A DNA stretch of 64,000 nucleotides from CAWAMR01 sp963783095 (GTDB lineage: Bacteria > Planctomycetota > Planctomycetia > Gemmatales > Gemmataceae), in the NCBI GenBank assembly GCA_963783095.1, contig CAWAMR010000007.1:124001-188000 (forward strand). Direction: 5' to 3'. Positions 1-9,391 of the stretch are shown one piece after another; the stretch's first letter is position 1; each line of letters opens with the position of its first letter. The notes under the pieces are model-generated. The model ran no database searches. It worked only from the letters and a program-made list of their open reading frames with translations, and was not told the DNA's origin. The position numbers were made by a program, and so were the translations under genes.

Positions 1-1
1 C

Positions 2-597
2 CTGTGGGATTTGGTCGTGGTGGGGTATTATAACGGAAGTGATATTAAATTGCTTTCCGACGAAGCACTGCCGGACGGGACCGACCGCGTTTTGGAACCA
101 CTGAAACCGGTCGAGGAGATGATCCTTCATTACGAGTCGTTCCTTGGGATCGAAGTTCCTGAATTTCGCCGTAACCAAATCACTCTCAAAGCCGCTGCTT
201 GCATGACAATCGAACAGCTTTGGCAACGAGTGCAGGGTCTGGTCACGCCATCCGCTTTTCCAGGCGTCGCCGTTCTGCGGTCTGGTCACTTGGTGGACAT
301 TCTTGCTCCCGGAGTTTCAAGGTCTTGGTCGTCGAGAAAATCCGGAAGATGGCAGGATGCGGAGAAGCAGAAGTTCTCTGCATTGGAGATCAAGGCTGTT
401 GGCCTGGAAATGACTATGTGCTTTGCAGCGCGCCGCTTTCGCTCAGCTCGAATGTTGTCTCAGTGGACCCTGACCATTGCTGGAACTTTGCGCCCCCAGG
501 GGTCCGAGAGTCGCAAGCAACGCTCGGCTACTTGCGGTTCCTCAAGCGGACTCGGAGCGGCATCCAATTTGTGATACCGTCCCCGGCAAGGAGATGA
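2..597 (+). CDS. HAD-superfamily phosphatase, partial at 5' end
   Basis: The C-terminal ~198 residues of a gene that begins before the window. The early part reads in frame 2 and the rest in frame 1; restoring one A in the run at about 318-321 joins APGVS to KVLVVEKIRKMAG. The later IGDQGCWPGNDY motif matches HAD motif IV, where acidic residues bind Mg2+, so a phosphatase or phosphotransferase acting on a small phosphorylated metabolite is likely. The catalytic DxD motif lies off-window. The stop lies 3 bases before the next gene's start, so it looks like the first visible gene of the five-gene operon. The substrate is unknown. Confidence 0.62.
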
Positions 598-599
598 CG

Positions 600-1706
600 A
601 TGAATCAGGAGTTCGCGCTCGGCAAGCTCAGCGACCTGATGGCGTGGGACGACGAGACGTCCCAGCGAGAGTTCGCGTGGCTTCGCCTGATGTCACGAAT
701 GAAGTACGACGGGTATCAGGAGTTCCTGGCAGGGATGCGGTTCATCGAGAGCCTAGCTGATTGGCTCCAACAGTTCAAAGCTGAACATCGGAGTGATGCC
801 TACGGATTCGTTCGCGAAAACCTTGTGTTTATTAGTTTGGCAGAAATGCGTCATTTGGTCGAATTGTTCTATCCAGAGACAGTTCAGCCGAGGCTACTTC
901 GCGAAGTTGCCCGCAGTCAGAACATTCCGTCCTATCGGGTTTGGGCAGACGCTGCCGCTTCTGCGGCGTATTGGCAACTGTTACGAAAGACGCTGTTCAT
1001 CGAGTTGAGCGATGGTGGTCGGATCGACGTTTTCCGAAGATCCAACGCGGGGGTAATTGGAAATGAACAGATCGTGACGGCACCGCGAATCAACAAGGAC
1101 AAATGGGAAGATCTACTCAGCGATCTGAGGAAAGCAACCAAGGATCCGAACGCTCGGTTTGCATTTGTGTATCTCATTGACGATTTTACCGCCAGTGGGA
1201 TGACTTTACTCCGGGAAGAAGAGGGGAAGTGGAAAGGGAAGTTGTGTCGGTTCTGGGAGGATGTGTCGAAAGAGAACATGGCAACTACGATCTTCGAAGA
1301 TGATTGGAAACTCTGTGTTCACCACTACATTTCGACCATCCAGTCTGAGAAGTACATTATTCAACGCGACGCGGAAATGCGGGCTGCTCGCGGATCGGAC
1401 GGCTGGTTCTGTGGCATCGAACATACAGCTGGTATGAGGTTGCCGGAAGATTTTAGGGTGACGTTACAGTCCCACTCAATCTTTGGAGCGTTAATCCAGG
1501 ATTACTACGATGACGCGATCGAGGACGAGCACATGAAGAAGGGTGGAGACAATGCCAGATTCGGATTCGGGCAATGTGGACTTCCCCTGGTGTTGGAACA
1601 TAACACCCCGAACAACTCACTCGCCCTACTGTGGGCGGAAACGGCTGGCGATGGGGGCAAGCACTCCATGCGTCCGCTCTTCCGACGCCAGCAGCGTCAC
1701 AGGTAG
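600..1706 (+). CDS. Phosphoribosyltransferase-like protein of a predicted conflict operon
   Basis: 368 aa, intact. The start ATG at 600 has AAGGAG six bases upstream; an ATG at 594 abuts that site and is less likely. The core motif FAFVYLIDDFTASGMTLL at about residues 187-204 matches the PRPP-binding signature of type I phosphoribosyltransferases (hydrophobic strand, DD, then TxSGxT). The C-terminus has HNTPNNSLALLW, which I recall as typical of the PRTase family found with ORC/CDC6-like ATPases in predicted conflict systems (Pfam PRTase-CE; recalled, not checked). The N-terminal ~150 residues are alpha-helical looking and unassigned. It lies between the HAD gene and the AAA+ gene, 15 bases before the latter. 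The reaction is inferred to be PRPP- or nucleotide-dependent; the substrate is unknown. Confidence 0.72.
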   Translation: MNQEFALGKLSDLMAWDDETSQREFAWLRLMSRMKYDGYQEFLAGMRFIESLADWLQQFKAEHRSDAYGFVRENLVFISLAEMRHLVELFYPETVQPRLLREVARSQNIPSYRVWADAAASAAYWQLLRKTLFIELSDGGRIDVFRRSNAGVIGNEQIVTAPRINKDKWEDLLSDLRKATKDPNARFAFVYLIDDFTASGMTLLREEEGKWKGKLCRFWEDVSKENMATTIFEDDWKLCVHHYISTIQSEKYIIQRDAEMRAARGSDGWFCGIEHTAGMRLPEDFRVTLQSHSIFGALIQDYYDDAIEDEHMKKGGDNARFGFGQCGLPLVLEHNTPNNSLALLWAETAGDGGKHSMRPLFRRQQRHR

Positions 1707-1721
1707 TCGTAGGAGGGACCA

Positions 1722-3654
1722 ATGGAAAATCCATTCCTGAGCCGAGCTGCTGAATTATTACGCGACGATGAAGCATTTCTCGCGGTCGTCAGTCCCGAGC
1801 CAATCACTCACCACTTGAAGAAATCGGGCGAAGCCGGCATTCTCTACGACCGTCTGGTGCTGATCCGCGGCACACCTGGCAGCGGGAAGACGACGATGGC
1901 TCGCGTTTTCGAGTATCCGACTCTTTTCACTTTGTTGAGGAACAAGAGTTCCACGGGGTATAAAGAGTTGCACGCTGCGCTTTCCGAATGCCGTGCCATC
2001 AAGGATGAGGAGCCTTTGATCCTCGGTTGTCGCCTTCCGATGGAGAGCGATTACCGGGATTTTTGGGAGTTTCCCTATCGCGACGAAGTCAAAACAAACC
2101 TAATGATTTCGTTGCTACAAGCGAGAACTGTACTCGGTTGGTTCCGGCACTTGCTGGTAAGCGGCATTAGCGCTGACCAAGTGGAGGTGGTTACCCGCCC
2201 CGAATCCCACGCTTTGCTAGACACGATTGGCGGCGTGAGAGGTGAATCGGTCATCGCTCGAGCAGCAGATGTGGAGAACCGGATCTACAAAGTGATCACT
2301 GCGCTGGTCCCGCCGGATGTGTCGGTGCTGTCACAAGACATCGGATCGTCGTATCGCCCGTTCGACCACATTGAGCGAATCCGCGTCCCAATTTTTCAGG
2401 GAACAGAAGCAACGACGAGGGACTTGATTCCGCTTGCTATTTTCGACGATGCCCATGAGTTGCACCCCGCGCAATTCCAGGCGATGGAGCAGTTTTTGGT
2501 TCGGCGAGCTGAGGATCGCTCGATGGATCATCGCCAGATTCGATGTGCTTCTACCGGAGCAGGCGCTGGCCGAGGCAATGGACGACAGGTCCGATGTTGT
2601 GGATTACCCCGGTGTTGCGCCAGGGCGAGATACGGTTTTGATCTTGCTTCAAAGTTCGGGACGACGCCAAGAGCAGCGGAATCGGTTCCGTAAGCTCGCC
2701 AAGGACATGGCGTCACGCTATCTAAGGCGGATGCCTCTTTTGAATGACAAAGGGCTGACGGTTCTCGGAAACCTCCTTCATGAGGGCGGGGTCGGGTTGA
2801 CCCCTGGACGAGTTCGCGAACTTGGAGAAAAGGCCGAAACCGCGCAGAGCCAGCTTCGCATTTCGCCAGCGCAAAGGGAGGGATTCGAAAAGCAAATTAG
2901 CCAGTACTGGGGCGATAAAATACCCCTTCCAAACGACATTGCGCTTGGGATGCTTCTTGTAATGATGTACCGCCACGACGTGCGCCGAAGCAAATCAGGT
3001 CCCAGCCTGTTCGGGGACGAAGATGAAGAACCGGAACAGAATCGCCCGGTGGCAGCAAACGACACTGTGTATGAGGCTACGGTATTTCAACTCTTCCGTG
3101 GTTATGAACGCTCGTACTACTACGGCATAGACGCCGTTTGTGACGCTGGCTCAGAGAATGCAGAGCAGTTCTTGCGCCTGGCAGCGGAATTGGTGGAAGC
3201 GGTAGTGACTCAACTCGCTCGCTCCAAGCCACCTAGCCTTTCACCGCTGACACAGCACAAATTGCTAAGGGATACGGCAGAGCGGATCATGGAGAAATGG
3301 AGTTTTCCCCAGAGTTCTGCGGTTCGGCAAATGGTGAATAAAATTGCGGAGGAATGTCTTCAGAAATCCATCGAACCAAATGGTGCAGTGATCGCCAACG
3401 CGTTCGGCATCCCCCAAATCGAATTTGAAGCAATTCCGAAGTCCGCCCCTACGGTGGCGCGTGTCTTGCAGTTCGCCGTGGCGTACAACGCGATCACCCT
3501 TGTACCGCACCATAGTTGCCAAGGCGAAATCTGGTGCCTGTTGGAATTGGGCGGAATCGCGTTGCTTAAATACGGGCTGACCTTAAAACGAGGTGGATTT
3601 ATAAAGGGCAGTGCTTCTCGACTTCGGGAGTTTATCGCGGAGGAGCCGGGATGA
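1722..3654 (+). CDS. ORC/CDC6-like AAA+ ATPase of a predicted conflict operon (one frameshift)
   Basis: About 644 codons once one frame change is repaired. The N-terminus NPFLSRAAELLRDD is followed by the Walker A RGTPGSGKTTMARVF at residues ~49-63 and Walker B LAIFDDAHEL at ~238, an ORC/CDC6-type arrangement. The reading then shifts by +1 between about 2490 and 2520; one extra T in the five-T run at 2493-2497 would explain it, and the new frame continues LRIARWIIARFDVLLP to the stop. The C-terminal half is helical and ends LKRGGFIKGSASRLREF, possibly a DNA- or protein-binding winged helix. A GGAGGG site precedes the start. The stop overlaps the next ATG (ATGA). Inferred role: NTP-driven sensor or switch controlling the other operon products. 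Confidence 0.7.
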
Positions 3655-4755
3655 GCACGACGCCCATATGGGAACGATGCGTTAGCCACCGAAGTGGTGA
3701 TGCGGAAGATTTTGTGCGCGACTACTTCAAGGCTGTGGACCGCCGCGTTGGACTAATCGCCGGAGCCGGGTTCGACCCGAGATCGGCGCGGATCGCCGAG
3801 ATTCTCTCTCATGTTGCTAACGACCGAATGCGAGGTCTTTTCCTTCGGGAAGAGCGTCCCACTCCTCATGACAGCTTGCGTACCTCTGCCGAGCAGAATG
3901 TGGGGCGACTGACAAGCTTTATCCCGAATGCCATCGTTGAGTCATTCGATGTGTTCGACAAAGTGGACATTGCTCCCGTCGGTGGGAGGCGTGTCATAGA
4001 GGTTCTCCGAAAAAAATTGATCGTGGCTGGGCTAACCGATCTCGTCATCGATTGCAGCGCACTTTCCGTCGGTGTCTGTTTCTCGATCACAAAGTACTGC
4101 TTTCAGCTCGCCGACCGATCTGGCCTTAACGTGCATTTGATCGTCATCGATCATCCCGGCACGGACGGAGCAATCGAGGCGACGCACTGTGGACGGCCAA
4201 GTTCGCCGCACGGGTTCCACGGGGAATGGCAACTTGAACGACATTCAAAGGCTGCGCCTTTGGTTGCCGCAACTTGGGCGGGGCAAACGGTCCGTACTGG
4301 AAGAGGTGCACAAATTCGTAAATCCTCACGCGGTTTGCCCAATTCTACCATTTCCAGCAGCTTGGCCTCGCTCACCGGATACGCTAATAGAGGATTATGG
4401 CGACCTCTTTGAAAAAGCGTGGCAGGTTGATGCACGCGATCTTATCTATGCCCATGAGAAGAGTCCGGTCGATCTCTACCGGGCGATTCTCAGGATTGAC
4501 AACGCTCGGAAGCGAGTCTTCGAAAAGACAGGCGGTTCGCAGATTATTCTGTCTCCGGTCGGAAGTAAGGCACTTTCTTTAGGGATGTTGATGGCCGCGC
4601 TGGAGCGGAATTTTGCGGTTGTTCTCGTTGAGTCACTTGCGTATAACGCCTCGCCTACCGTTCTTAACGTACAAGCGTGTTCAAGTGGCGAATTGGTCCA
4701 TATCTGGTTGCAAGGTGATGCGTACACTACGGCCAAACTGGAGGGCGAGGCATGA
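3651..4755 (+). CDS. Unrecognised Rossmann-like protein of the conflict operon (one frameshift)
   Basis: About 368 codons with one +1 frame change between roughly 4150 and 4250. I do not recognise the family. The first part has GLIAGAGFDPRSARI and LVIDCSALSVGVCFSI, alternating hydrophobic strands with small-residue turns as in Rossmannoid folds. The second part has PILPFPAAWPRSPD, a helical SPVDLYRAILRIDNARKR stretch, then SQIILSPVGSKALSLGML, another strand-turn-helix resembling ligand-binding loops of CARF-like or SIS-like domains. It overlaps both neighbours by ATGA, so translation is coupled to the ATPase and the PfkB kinase. A sensor or enzyme for a nucleotide or sugar phosphate is a guess from context only. 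Confidence 0.55.
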
Positions 4756-5864
4756 AACCAAACATCAAACATATTGAGAAGATTCCGCGCGCGATGGGCA
4801 CCGGCTTGGTGGCTCTCGACGTGATCGTAAGTGCCGACGATCCAACGTCTCCCAAGCTTTGCACCGGCGGGACGTGCGGCAATGTGCTGCTTGCCCTTCG
4901 CTTCCTCGGGTGGGAAACCGTGCCGATTTGCCGCCTTCAGGACAATGGGGCTACTCGATTGATCCGGAAAGAACTTCGCGCGTGGGGAGTTGATACCACA
5001 TACGTTTCCATTGAGGACGACGGCAGTACTCCTGTCATTGTGCAGACCATTCGCCCGAATCCTGGAGGAGATCCAACCCATACGTTCAGTTGGCGATGCC
5101 CGTATTGTGGGACACGCTTCCCGGGCTACAAGCCAGCACTCGCAGCGACGGCTGAAACGATCGCAGTGGCGATGCCGTCCCCGGAGGTATTCTTCTTTGA
5201 CCGCGTCAACAGGGGATCAATCATTCTTGCATGGCGTGCGGCCGAACTTGGGGCGGTGGTCGTGTTCGAACCCTCTGCTGTCGGCGATCCATCTCTTTTC
5301 AAGGAAGCTTGGGAGATTGCGCACATCGTCAAGTATTCTCACATGCGATTGACAGACTTGCCCGATGGAATAGAGTTCGGCAAGAATATGCTCCTCCAGA
5401 TCGAGACGCTCGGAGGCGATGGCTTGCGGTATCGGACTCGGTTCAGGCGAAGAGCTAGTTCCTCCTGGAAAGCACTCGCAGCTTTCAAGGCACCAATCGT
5501 AAGAGACACGGCAGGGGCCGGTGATTGGTGTAGCGCTGGGTTAATCCATCGGCTTTGCGTCGATGGAATCACAGGATTGCAAGATTTTTCCGCAATTGAC
5601 CTCGAAGTGAGGCTAAAGTTCGGCCAAGCGTTGGCAGCTTGGAACTGTGGGTACGTGGGTGCAAGAGGTGGGATGGAGTCATCGACGGTTGACGGATGCC
5701 TTGCCGAGGTTGATCGTATCCTGTATGGCAGCGAAGGCTTGGCCACTGCGAACGCCTCTGTTCGAAATGTCGGAGATGCTGGGAATTCTTGGTGCCCATC
5801 TTGTAGTGAGACAAAATCGCCAACAGAAAAGGCAACTCCGAAAGTCAGACGAACCTCGGCCTAG
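4752..5864 (+). CDS. PfkB/ribokinase-family carbohydrate or nucleoside kinase with a Cys-pair insert
   Basis: 370 aa, intact. The N-terminal GTGLVALDVIV and GGTCGNVLLALRFLGWE match the PfkB substrate-binding half, and DTAGAGDWCSAGLIHR at about residues 248-263 matches the ATP-binding/catalytic signature (DTxGAGD, Asp as base). Unlike ordinary ribokinases it carries CPYCG near residue 116 and CPSC near residue 348, a four-cysteine set that could bind zinc. Its ATG lies within the stop of the preceding gene (ATGA), so it belongs to the operon. Kinase plus phosphatase plus PRPP-type transferase suggests synthesis or turnover of a ribose- or nucleoside-phosphate. The stop at 5864 is followed by a long gap, so this is the operon's last gene. 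Confidence 0.75.
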   Translation: MKPNIKHIEKIPRAMGTGLVALDVIVSADDPTSPKLCTGGTCGNVLLALRFLGWETVPICRLQDNGATRLIRKELRAWGVDTTYVSIEDDGSTPVIVQTIRPNPGGDPTHTFSWRCPYCGTRFPGYKPALAATAETIAVAMPSPEVFFFDRVNRGSIILAWRAAELGAVVVFEPSAVGDPSLFKEAWEIAHIVKYSHMRLTDLPDGIEFGKNMLLQIETLGGDGLRYRTRFRRRASSSWKALAAFKAPIVRDTAGAGDWCSAGLIHRLCVDGITGLQDFSAIDLEVRLKFGQALAAWNCGYVGARGGMESSTVDGCLAEVDRILYGSEGLATANASVRNVGDAGNSWCPSCSETKSPTEKATPKVRRTSA

Positions 5865-6398
5865 CTCGCGAAAGTTGACAATCGGACAACCTCAAATGCA
5901 GGAACCGATTCGATGAATTGAATGCTTCCAGCTTCGTAAGCAAGTTTGTCACGATTTTGCGCCGCTTTTGGCGTGGAGGTTCCGCATAGAACAAACTGCC
6001 GCTGGCGGAGCGGCAGCCGATTCCGAATCATATGCCTTCGTTTGCGTTTGGCCCCTTAAAAGTCCCGAATGGCCGGGGCCAAAACGCAAACGAAGGTAGA
6101 TAACGCTGCGAAGCGAAACCGCTGCGCCTGCGACGGAGGCAGGAAGCGAAGCATGGTTGCGGAGTGGAATCAGCGCCCGTTTTGCCGGAGCGACGGAAGT
6201 CGAGAACGAGTAGTCCAGCCGCAGATGAGCGGAGCCGATGCGGAAATGCGGAGGCACAGGTTGTGTCAATGGTCCATGTTCATGCCGCACGAGGAAAGCC
6301 AGCGTTCCGTAGACTTGCCGTCAGGGTGTCAGTGCAATGTACATTCCATCGGGCTTTGAGATGCAATATATCAATAGAGCGGACAAGGGAGCCAACTA
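5865..6398. repeat. Non-coding gap with two hairpins, including a 62-bp inverted repeat
   Basis: No convincing gene. A hairpin at 5996-6016 has 8-bp arms (CTGCCGCT/AGCGGCAG). A longer inverted repeat spans 6035-6096: arms of 21 and 22 bases, beginning CCTTCGTTTGCGTTTGGC and ending with its reverse complement, with one bulged A and a ~19-base loop. There is no T-run, so it is either a terminator variant for the operon ending at 5864 or a small palindromic mobile element. Both strands have open frames here but they look like shadows of the repeat composition. Confidence 0.6.
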
Positions 6399-6574
6399 AT
6401 GAAATGGCAAGATCGAATCACGCCAATCCACGTGTGTGTCACGGGCAATTGTGCATCAAAGCCACTCGGGTGATGGTTTCGGTGGTCCTCGCCGACATGG
6501 CCGTCGGAGAACCATTTGAGACCATCATGAATGGGTATCACATCGGGCTGGGTCGCTACCAATCTACTCCGTGA
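6399..6574 (+). pseudogene. DUF433-type antitoxin, frameshifted and probably truncated
   Basis: The ATG at 6399 gives MKWQDRIT, then the frame must change: restoring one G in the acGcc run near 6420 yields ANPRVCHGQLCIKATRVMV followed by ADMAVGEPFETI, the classic DUF433 core (a winged-helix-like DNA-binding antitoxin of VapBC-type pairs). It ends about 59 residues in, after GYHIGLGRYQ, short of the usual ~75 residues, and no partner toxin follows. The stop overlaps the convergent molybdoenzyme gene's end. It may be a real gene with two indels or a remnant. Confidence 0.6.
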
Positions 6575-7769
6575 CCTTGATGATTTTACATGGAATCACA
6601 TTTCTCCCGGTCGCCTGCTGCGGCCGAGGTTGCGGCTGGGCATAGCCGTTCAGATCCACCGTCCGGACCCGCAACTCGTAGCTCCCGGGCTTCATGTCCT
6701 TCAGCGTCACCGTCCAGATGGCGACGCTGTAGCGCAGCGGCCAGTCCTTCGGCTTGCCCGTCTTGGGGTCGAAGCCCCAGAGATCTTTCGAGGAAATGCC
6801 GTCAGGCAAGTGACCCGTCCAGTCCTCCGGCGGCGGGTCGATGACGCGCGGGCTGCCAGTCGGCGCTCTGCCAGGCCGGGTCGTCGTCGGCCAGTTTGCC
6901 GTCCGTGCCGGCGTCGGGCCGCAGCCAGTATTCCACGCGCTTCAAGCCCGGCAGGCCGACCACGGCCACGCCGCGATAGGTGCTCGGGGCACCGGCCTTG
7001 AACGAGTCCGGCCCCTCGATCCGCGGGACCTGCGTCTTCAGGTAGGCATCGGGGTCGCCGCCGTAGGTATCGATCGCTTTGGTGTCGTTGGTCAGCCGGA
7101 TGCGCTGCAGCCACTTGATGTTCTTGAAGCCATATCCCCAGGGCACGATCAGGCGCACCGGGCCGCCGCGGAGCAGGGAAATCGGTGCGCCGTTGTGCCG
7201 GTAGGCGACCATGACCGGCAATTCGCCGGGCGCGTTATCCATCACCTGCGTGAAGCTGGCCGACGACTGGAAAATCTGCTTGGGGTCGTTGTTGTGAAAG
7301 CCGTTGCAGTAGACGCGCATGACGTTGTCGACGTTGCCCGCCAGCTTGAGCACTTCGCGAAGCGGCACGCCTTCCCAGAGGCCGTGGCTCTGCGGCCAGT
7401 TGCCGCTGCGGCATTGCATCGCCTTGAGGAACTTGACGCCGTGCTTTTTCCCCAGCTCGAGCAGCGTGGCGAAGTCGATGGCCGTGCCGTCGTCGAGCTT
7501 GCGCGGCTTCTCGACCTTGCGTGCCGTCGCCGACGATTTCGAGCCGCCAGGTCTCCGGAGTCAGGCGGGCCTTGACCAGAGTCGTCCCCTATGAGCGTAT
7601 GCGGCGGCGGATTGCCCCGGCCCGGGCCCTGACCCCGTGTAGATATAGGGGCGAAGCGGCGGCTTTCGGCTGCGGCTCGGCCCGAGGCCGATAAAGGATC
7701 CAACAGTGCCTGGCTGCCGGCAGCCACGATGCCCAGCGACATGAAACGGCGACGTGAAATGGTCGTCAT
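6564..7769 (-). CDS. Sulfite-oxidase-like molybdopterin oxidoreductase, Tat-exported (several frameshifts)
   Basis: The start at 7769 has GAGGAG upstream and encodes TISRRRFMSLGIVAAG, a twin-arginine signal, so export of a folded cofactor enzyme is expected. After frame changes near 7650-7430 the sequence reads AMQCRSGNWPQSHGLWEGV, where the Cys would ligate molybdenum, then PVRLIVPWGYGFKNIKWL, typical of the SUOX-fold Moco domain, and the C-terminal dimerisation-type domain up to KIIKVTE near 6567. Further shifts lie near 6810. About 400 residues when repaired, the usual size. The substrate (sulfite or another oxyanion/sulfoxide) cannot be told. The region is very GC-rich compared with its flanks. 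Confidence 0.68.
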
Positions 7770-7781
7770 GGTATGTACTCC

Positions 7782-8303
7782 TCAAGAGCATTGATCTCGC
7801 TCAATACATCTCGTAAACATGCTCGCCACCGTGCGCACTGGGTTTCCCGTCAACTGCCGATTGCGCAGATCGACCACGAGATCGAGGTGCTCCAAAGGAA
7901 TCTGGCCGATCAACACCGGCACACTATCCGGCACTTCCAGGACATCCATCGTACAACTTCTTCCCTGTATCGTGAGCCGAACTGCTTCATACATCCGCGC
8001 CTCGGTCGGTCCGATACTGCTGGTAACTTGCTTCATCGCCGTCTGCATCAGGCCCAGTTGGTGAATGAGCCTTGTCGGCAATGACAGGAGAGTTGCACCT
8101 GTGTCCACCAGGGCATCCTGAACTGTCACGAGCCGGGCCTGATCGGCCGGCCTTAGACCTCGCTCAATGTCCCAGGCGTCCTTCAAGTTCTCGATTCTGG
8201 CTTCGGTCAGCACACGACCCATCGTCGTTGTCTCTGAATATGGTTTTTCTTTCAATCCATCTGAGTTCGTCGTAATTGCTTCGGCTTTCAAGACGGTAGA
8301 CAT
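7782..8303 (-). CDS. Retropepsin-like aspartic protease family protein
   Basis: 173 aa, intact, with a GGAGG site seven bases before the ATG. The motif ALVDTGATLLSLP at about residues 64-76 is the clan AA aspartyl protease signature (DTGA), and VLIGQIPLEHLDLVVD near residue 130 matches the second conserved strand of single-domain retropepsin-like proteins, which act as homodimers. No signal peptide or membrane segment, so it is probably cytoplasmic. It lies 12 bases upstream of the molybdoenzyme start on the same strand, so the two may be co-transcribed. Substrate unknown; it may equally be a non-proteolytic relative. Confidence 0.72.
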   Translation of the reverse strand: MSTVLKAEAITTNSDGLKEKPYSETTTMGRVLTEARIENLKDAWDIERGLRPADQARLVTVQDALVDTGATLLSLPTRLIHQLGLMQTAMKQVTSSIGPTEARMYEAVRLTIQGRSCTMDVLEVPDSVPVLIGQIPLEHLDLVVDLRNRQLTGNPVRTVASMFTRCIERDQCS

Positions 8304-8356
8304 GACAATTCCTCCAATGTATTCTCAGATGATATCTTACTCGATTGCCGCATCAA

Positions 8357-9268
8357 TTACCGTTTAACCCAGTTGAAAAAGCCAAGTTGTTCGAGGCCGG
8401 CTCGAAGTTGTACTTTTTGCTCCTGTGTCAGATCCATATTCGGAAGCCGGGCCGGACCAACATCGACGCCGAGAAAGCCCATGATCACCTTGGTTGCCGC
8501 GATGAACCCAAATCGAATCACCAATTCGATCATTTGCACCGAGCGGTATTGTTCGTGCGGAGCAGTCGCCAGATCCCCCTGCTCGAAAGCAGCGATCAGC
8601 CGATTGTAGAAGGCGCGACGAAGTTGTAGGTGCTGCCAACAGCGCCTTCGCGCCGACGCCAGAGCCGCCGATAGATACTCGTCCAAGCCCCAGGCAACGT
8701 CGAACCGCCCATCCTGAATGTGGCGGCAATGCTGGAAGGCCATCAAATCGGGGTTGGTAAACTTGACGCCGTTGAGCGTTGGAATGCGCTCGGAAGCCCG
8801 GGCCAGGAACTCCGGCATGGGCAGTTGCACGCCGGTCAGTATCGGGATGTCGTAGAAGTAGAACGGCACACCCGGCGCTGCAGCGGCAACCTCGACGCAA
8901 CAGGCAACCAGGGCTTCCACGGATTTCGGCTTGAAGTAACTCGGGGCCAGCGCCGCAATGGCGTTTGCCCCGATCACTTGCGCCCCCGGATGCCAGCGTG
9001 CCGCATCGGCGAGACAGTTGGCCCCAACGTGGACGACCAGCTTGAGCTTCGTTCCCTGGATCACCTCGCTCCAGCGCCGGGCCAGGGCGAGACGTTCCTC
9101 AACGGTCAATGAGCTGCTCTCGCCCGTGCTGCCGGCGACGAAGACGGTATGAACACCGCTATGCACCAAATGCTCGGCCTGTCGTTCGACAGCGGCTAGG
9201 TTCAAGGTGCCATTCGCATCGAAGGGAGTATGGGTCGCGGCCACCAGTCCAAGCAGTTTGAATGCCAT
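8357..9268 (-). CDS. DapA/NanA-family class I aldolase-lyase
   Basis: About 303 aa from the ATG at 9268, preceded by AGGAAC; an in-frame start at 9295 is possible. The N-terminus has ATHTPFD and AGSTGESSSLTVEERL (phosphate/keto-acid binding loop), then FYFYDIPILTG with the conserved Tyr and GVKFTNPDL with the Schiff-base Lys. Residues between DEYLSAALA and FYNRLIAAF do not fit the family in this frame, whereas a neighbouring frame gives VGAKALLAAPT, so two compensating indels lie between about 8610 and 8670. A second, more DapA-like gene sits at 22091. This one could be an N-acetylneuraminate lyase-type or sugar-acid aldolase; context does not decide. Confidence 0.7.
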   Translation of the reverse strand: MAFKLLGLVAATHTPFDANGTLNLAAVERQAEHLVHSGVHTVFVAGSTGESSSLTVEERLALARRWSEVIQGTKLKLVVHVGANCLADAARWHPGAQVIGANAIAALAPSYFKPKSVEALVACCVEVAAAAPGVPFYFYDIPILTGVQLPMPEFLARASERIPTLNGVKFTNPDLMAFQHCRHIQDGRFDVAWGLDEYLSAALASARRRCWQHLQLRRAFYNRLIAAFEQGDLATAPHEQYRSVQMIELVIRFGFIAATKVIMGFLGVDVGPARLPNMDLTQEQKVQLRAGLEQLGFFNWVKR

Positions 9269-9391
9269 CGAGTTGTTCCTAAGTATTGCGGTCAATTGCT
9301 TAAGGTGATCTGCTACTCCTGCGCTTTCGCCTTGCGCGAGCCGCGTCGTATCTGTAGTGAAATCCCTTTTGACGTTCTTGACACGATCCGG

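Noticed and set aside
5949..6290. 113-codon minus-strand frame after the conflict operon
   Set aside because: Low-complexity composition over hairpins, no ribosome site, no recognisable motif.
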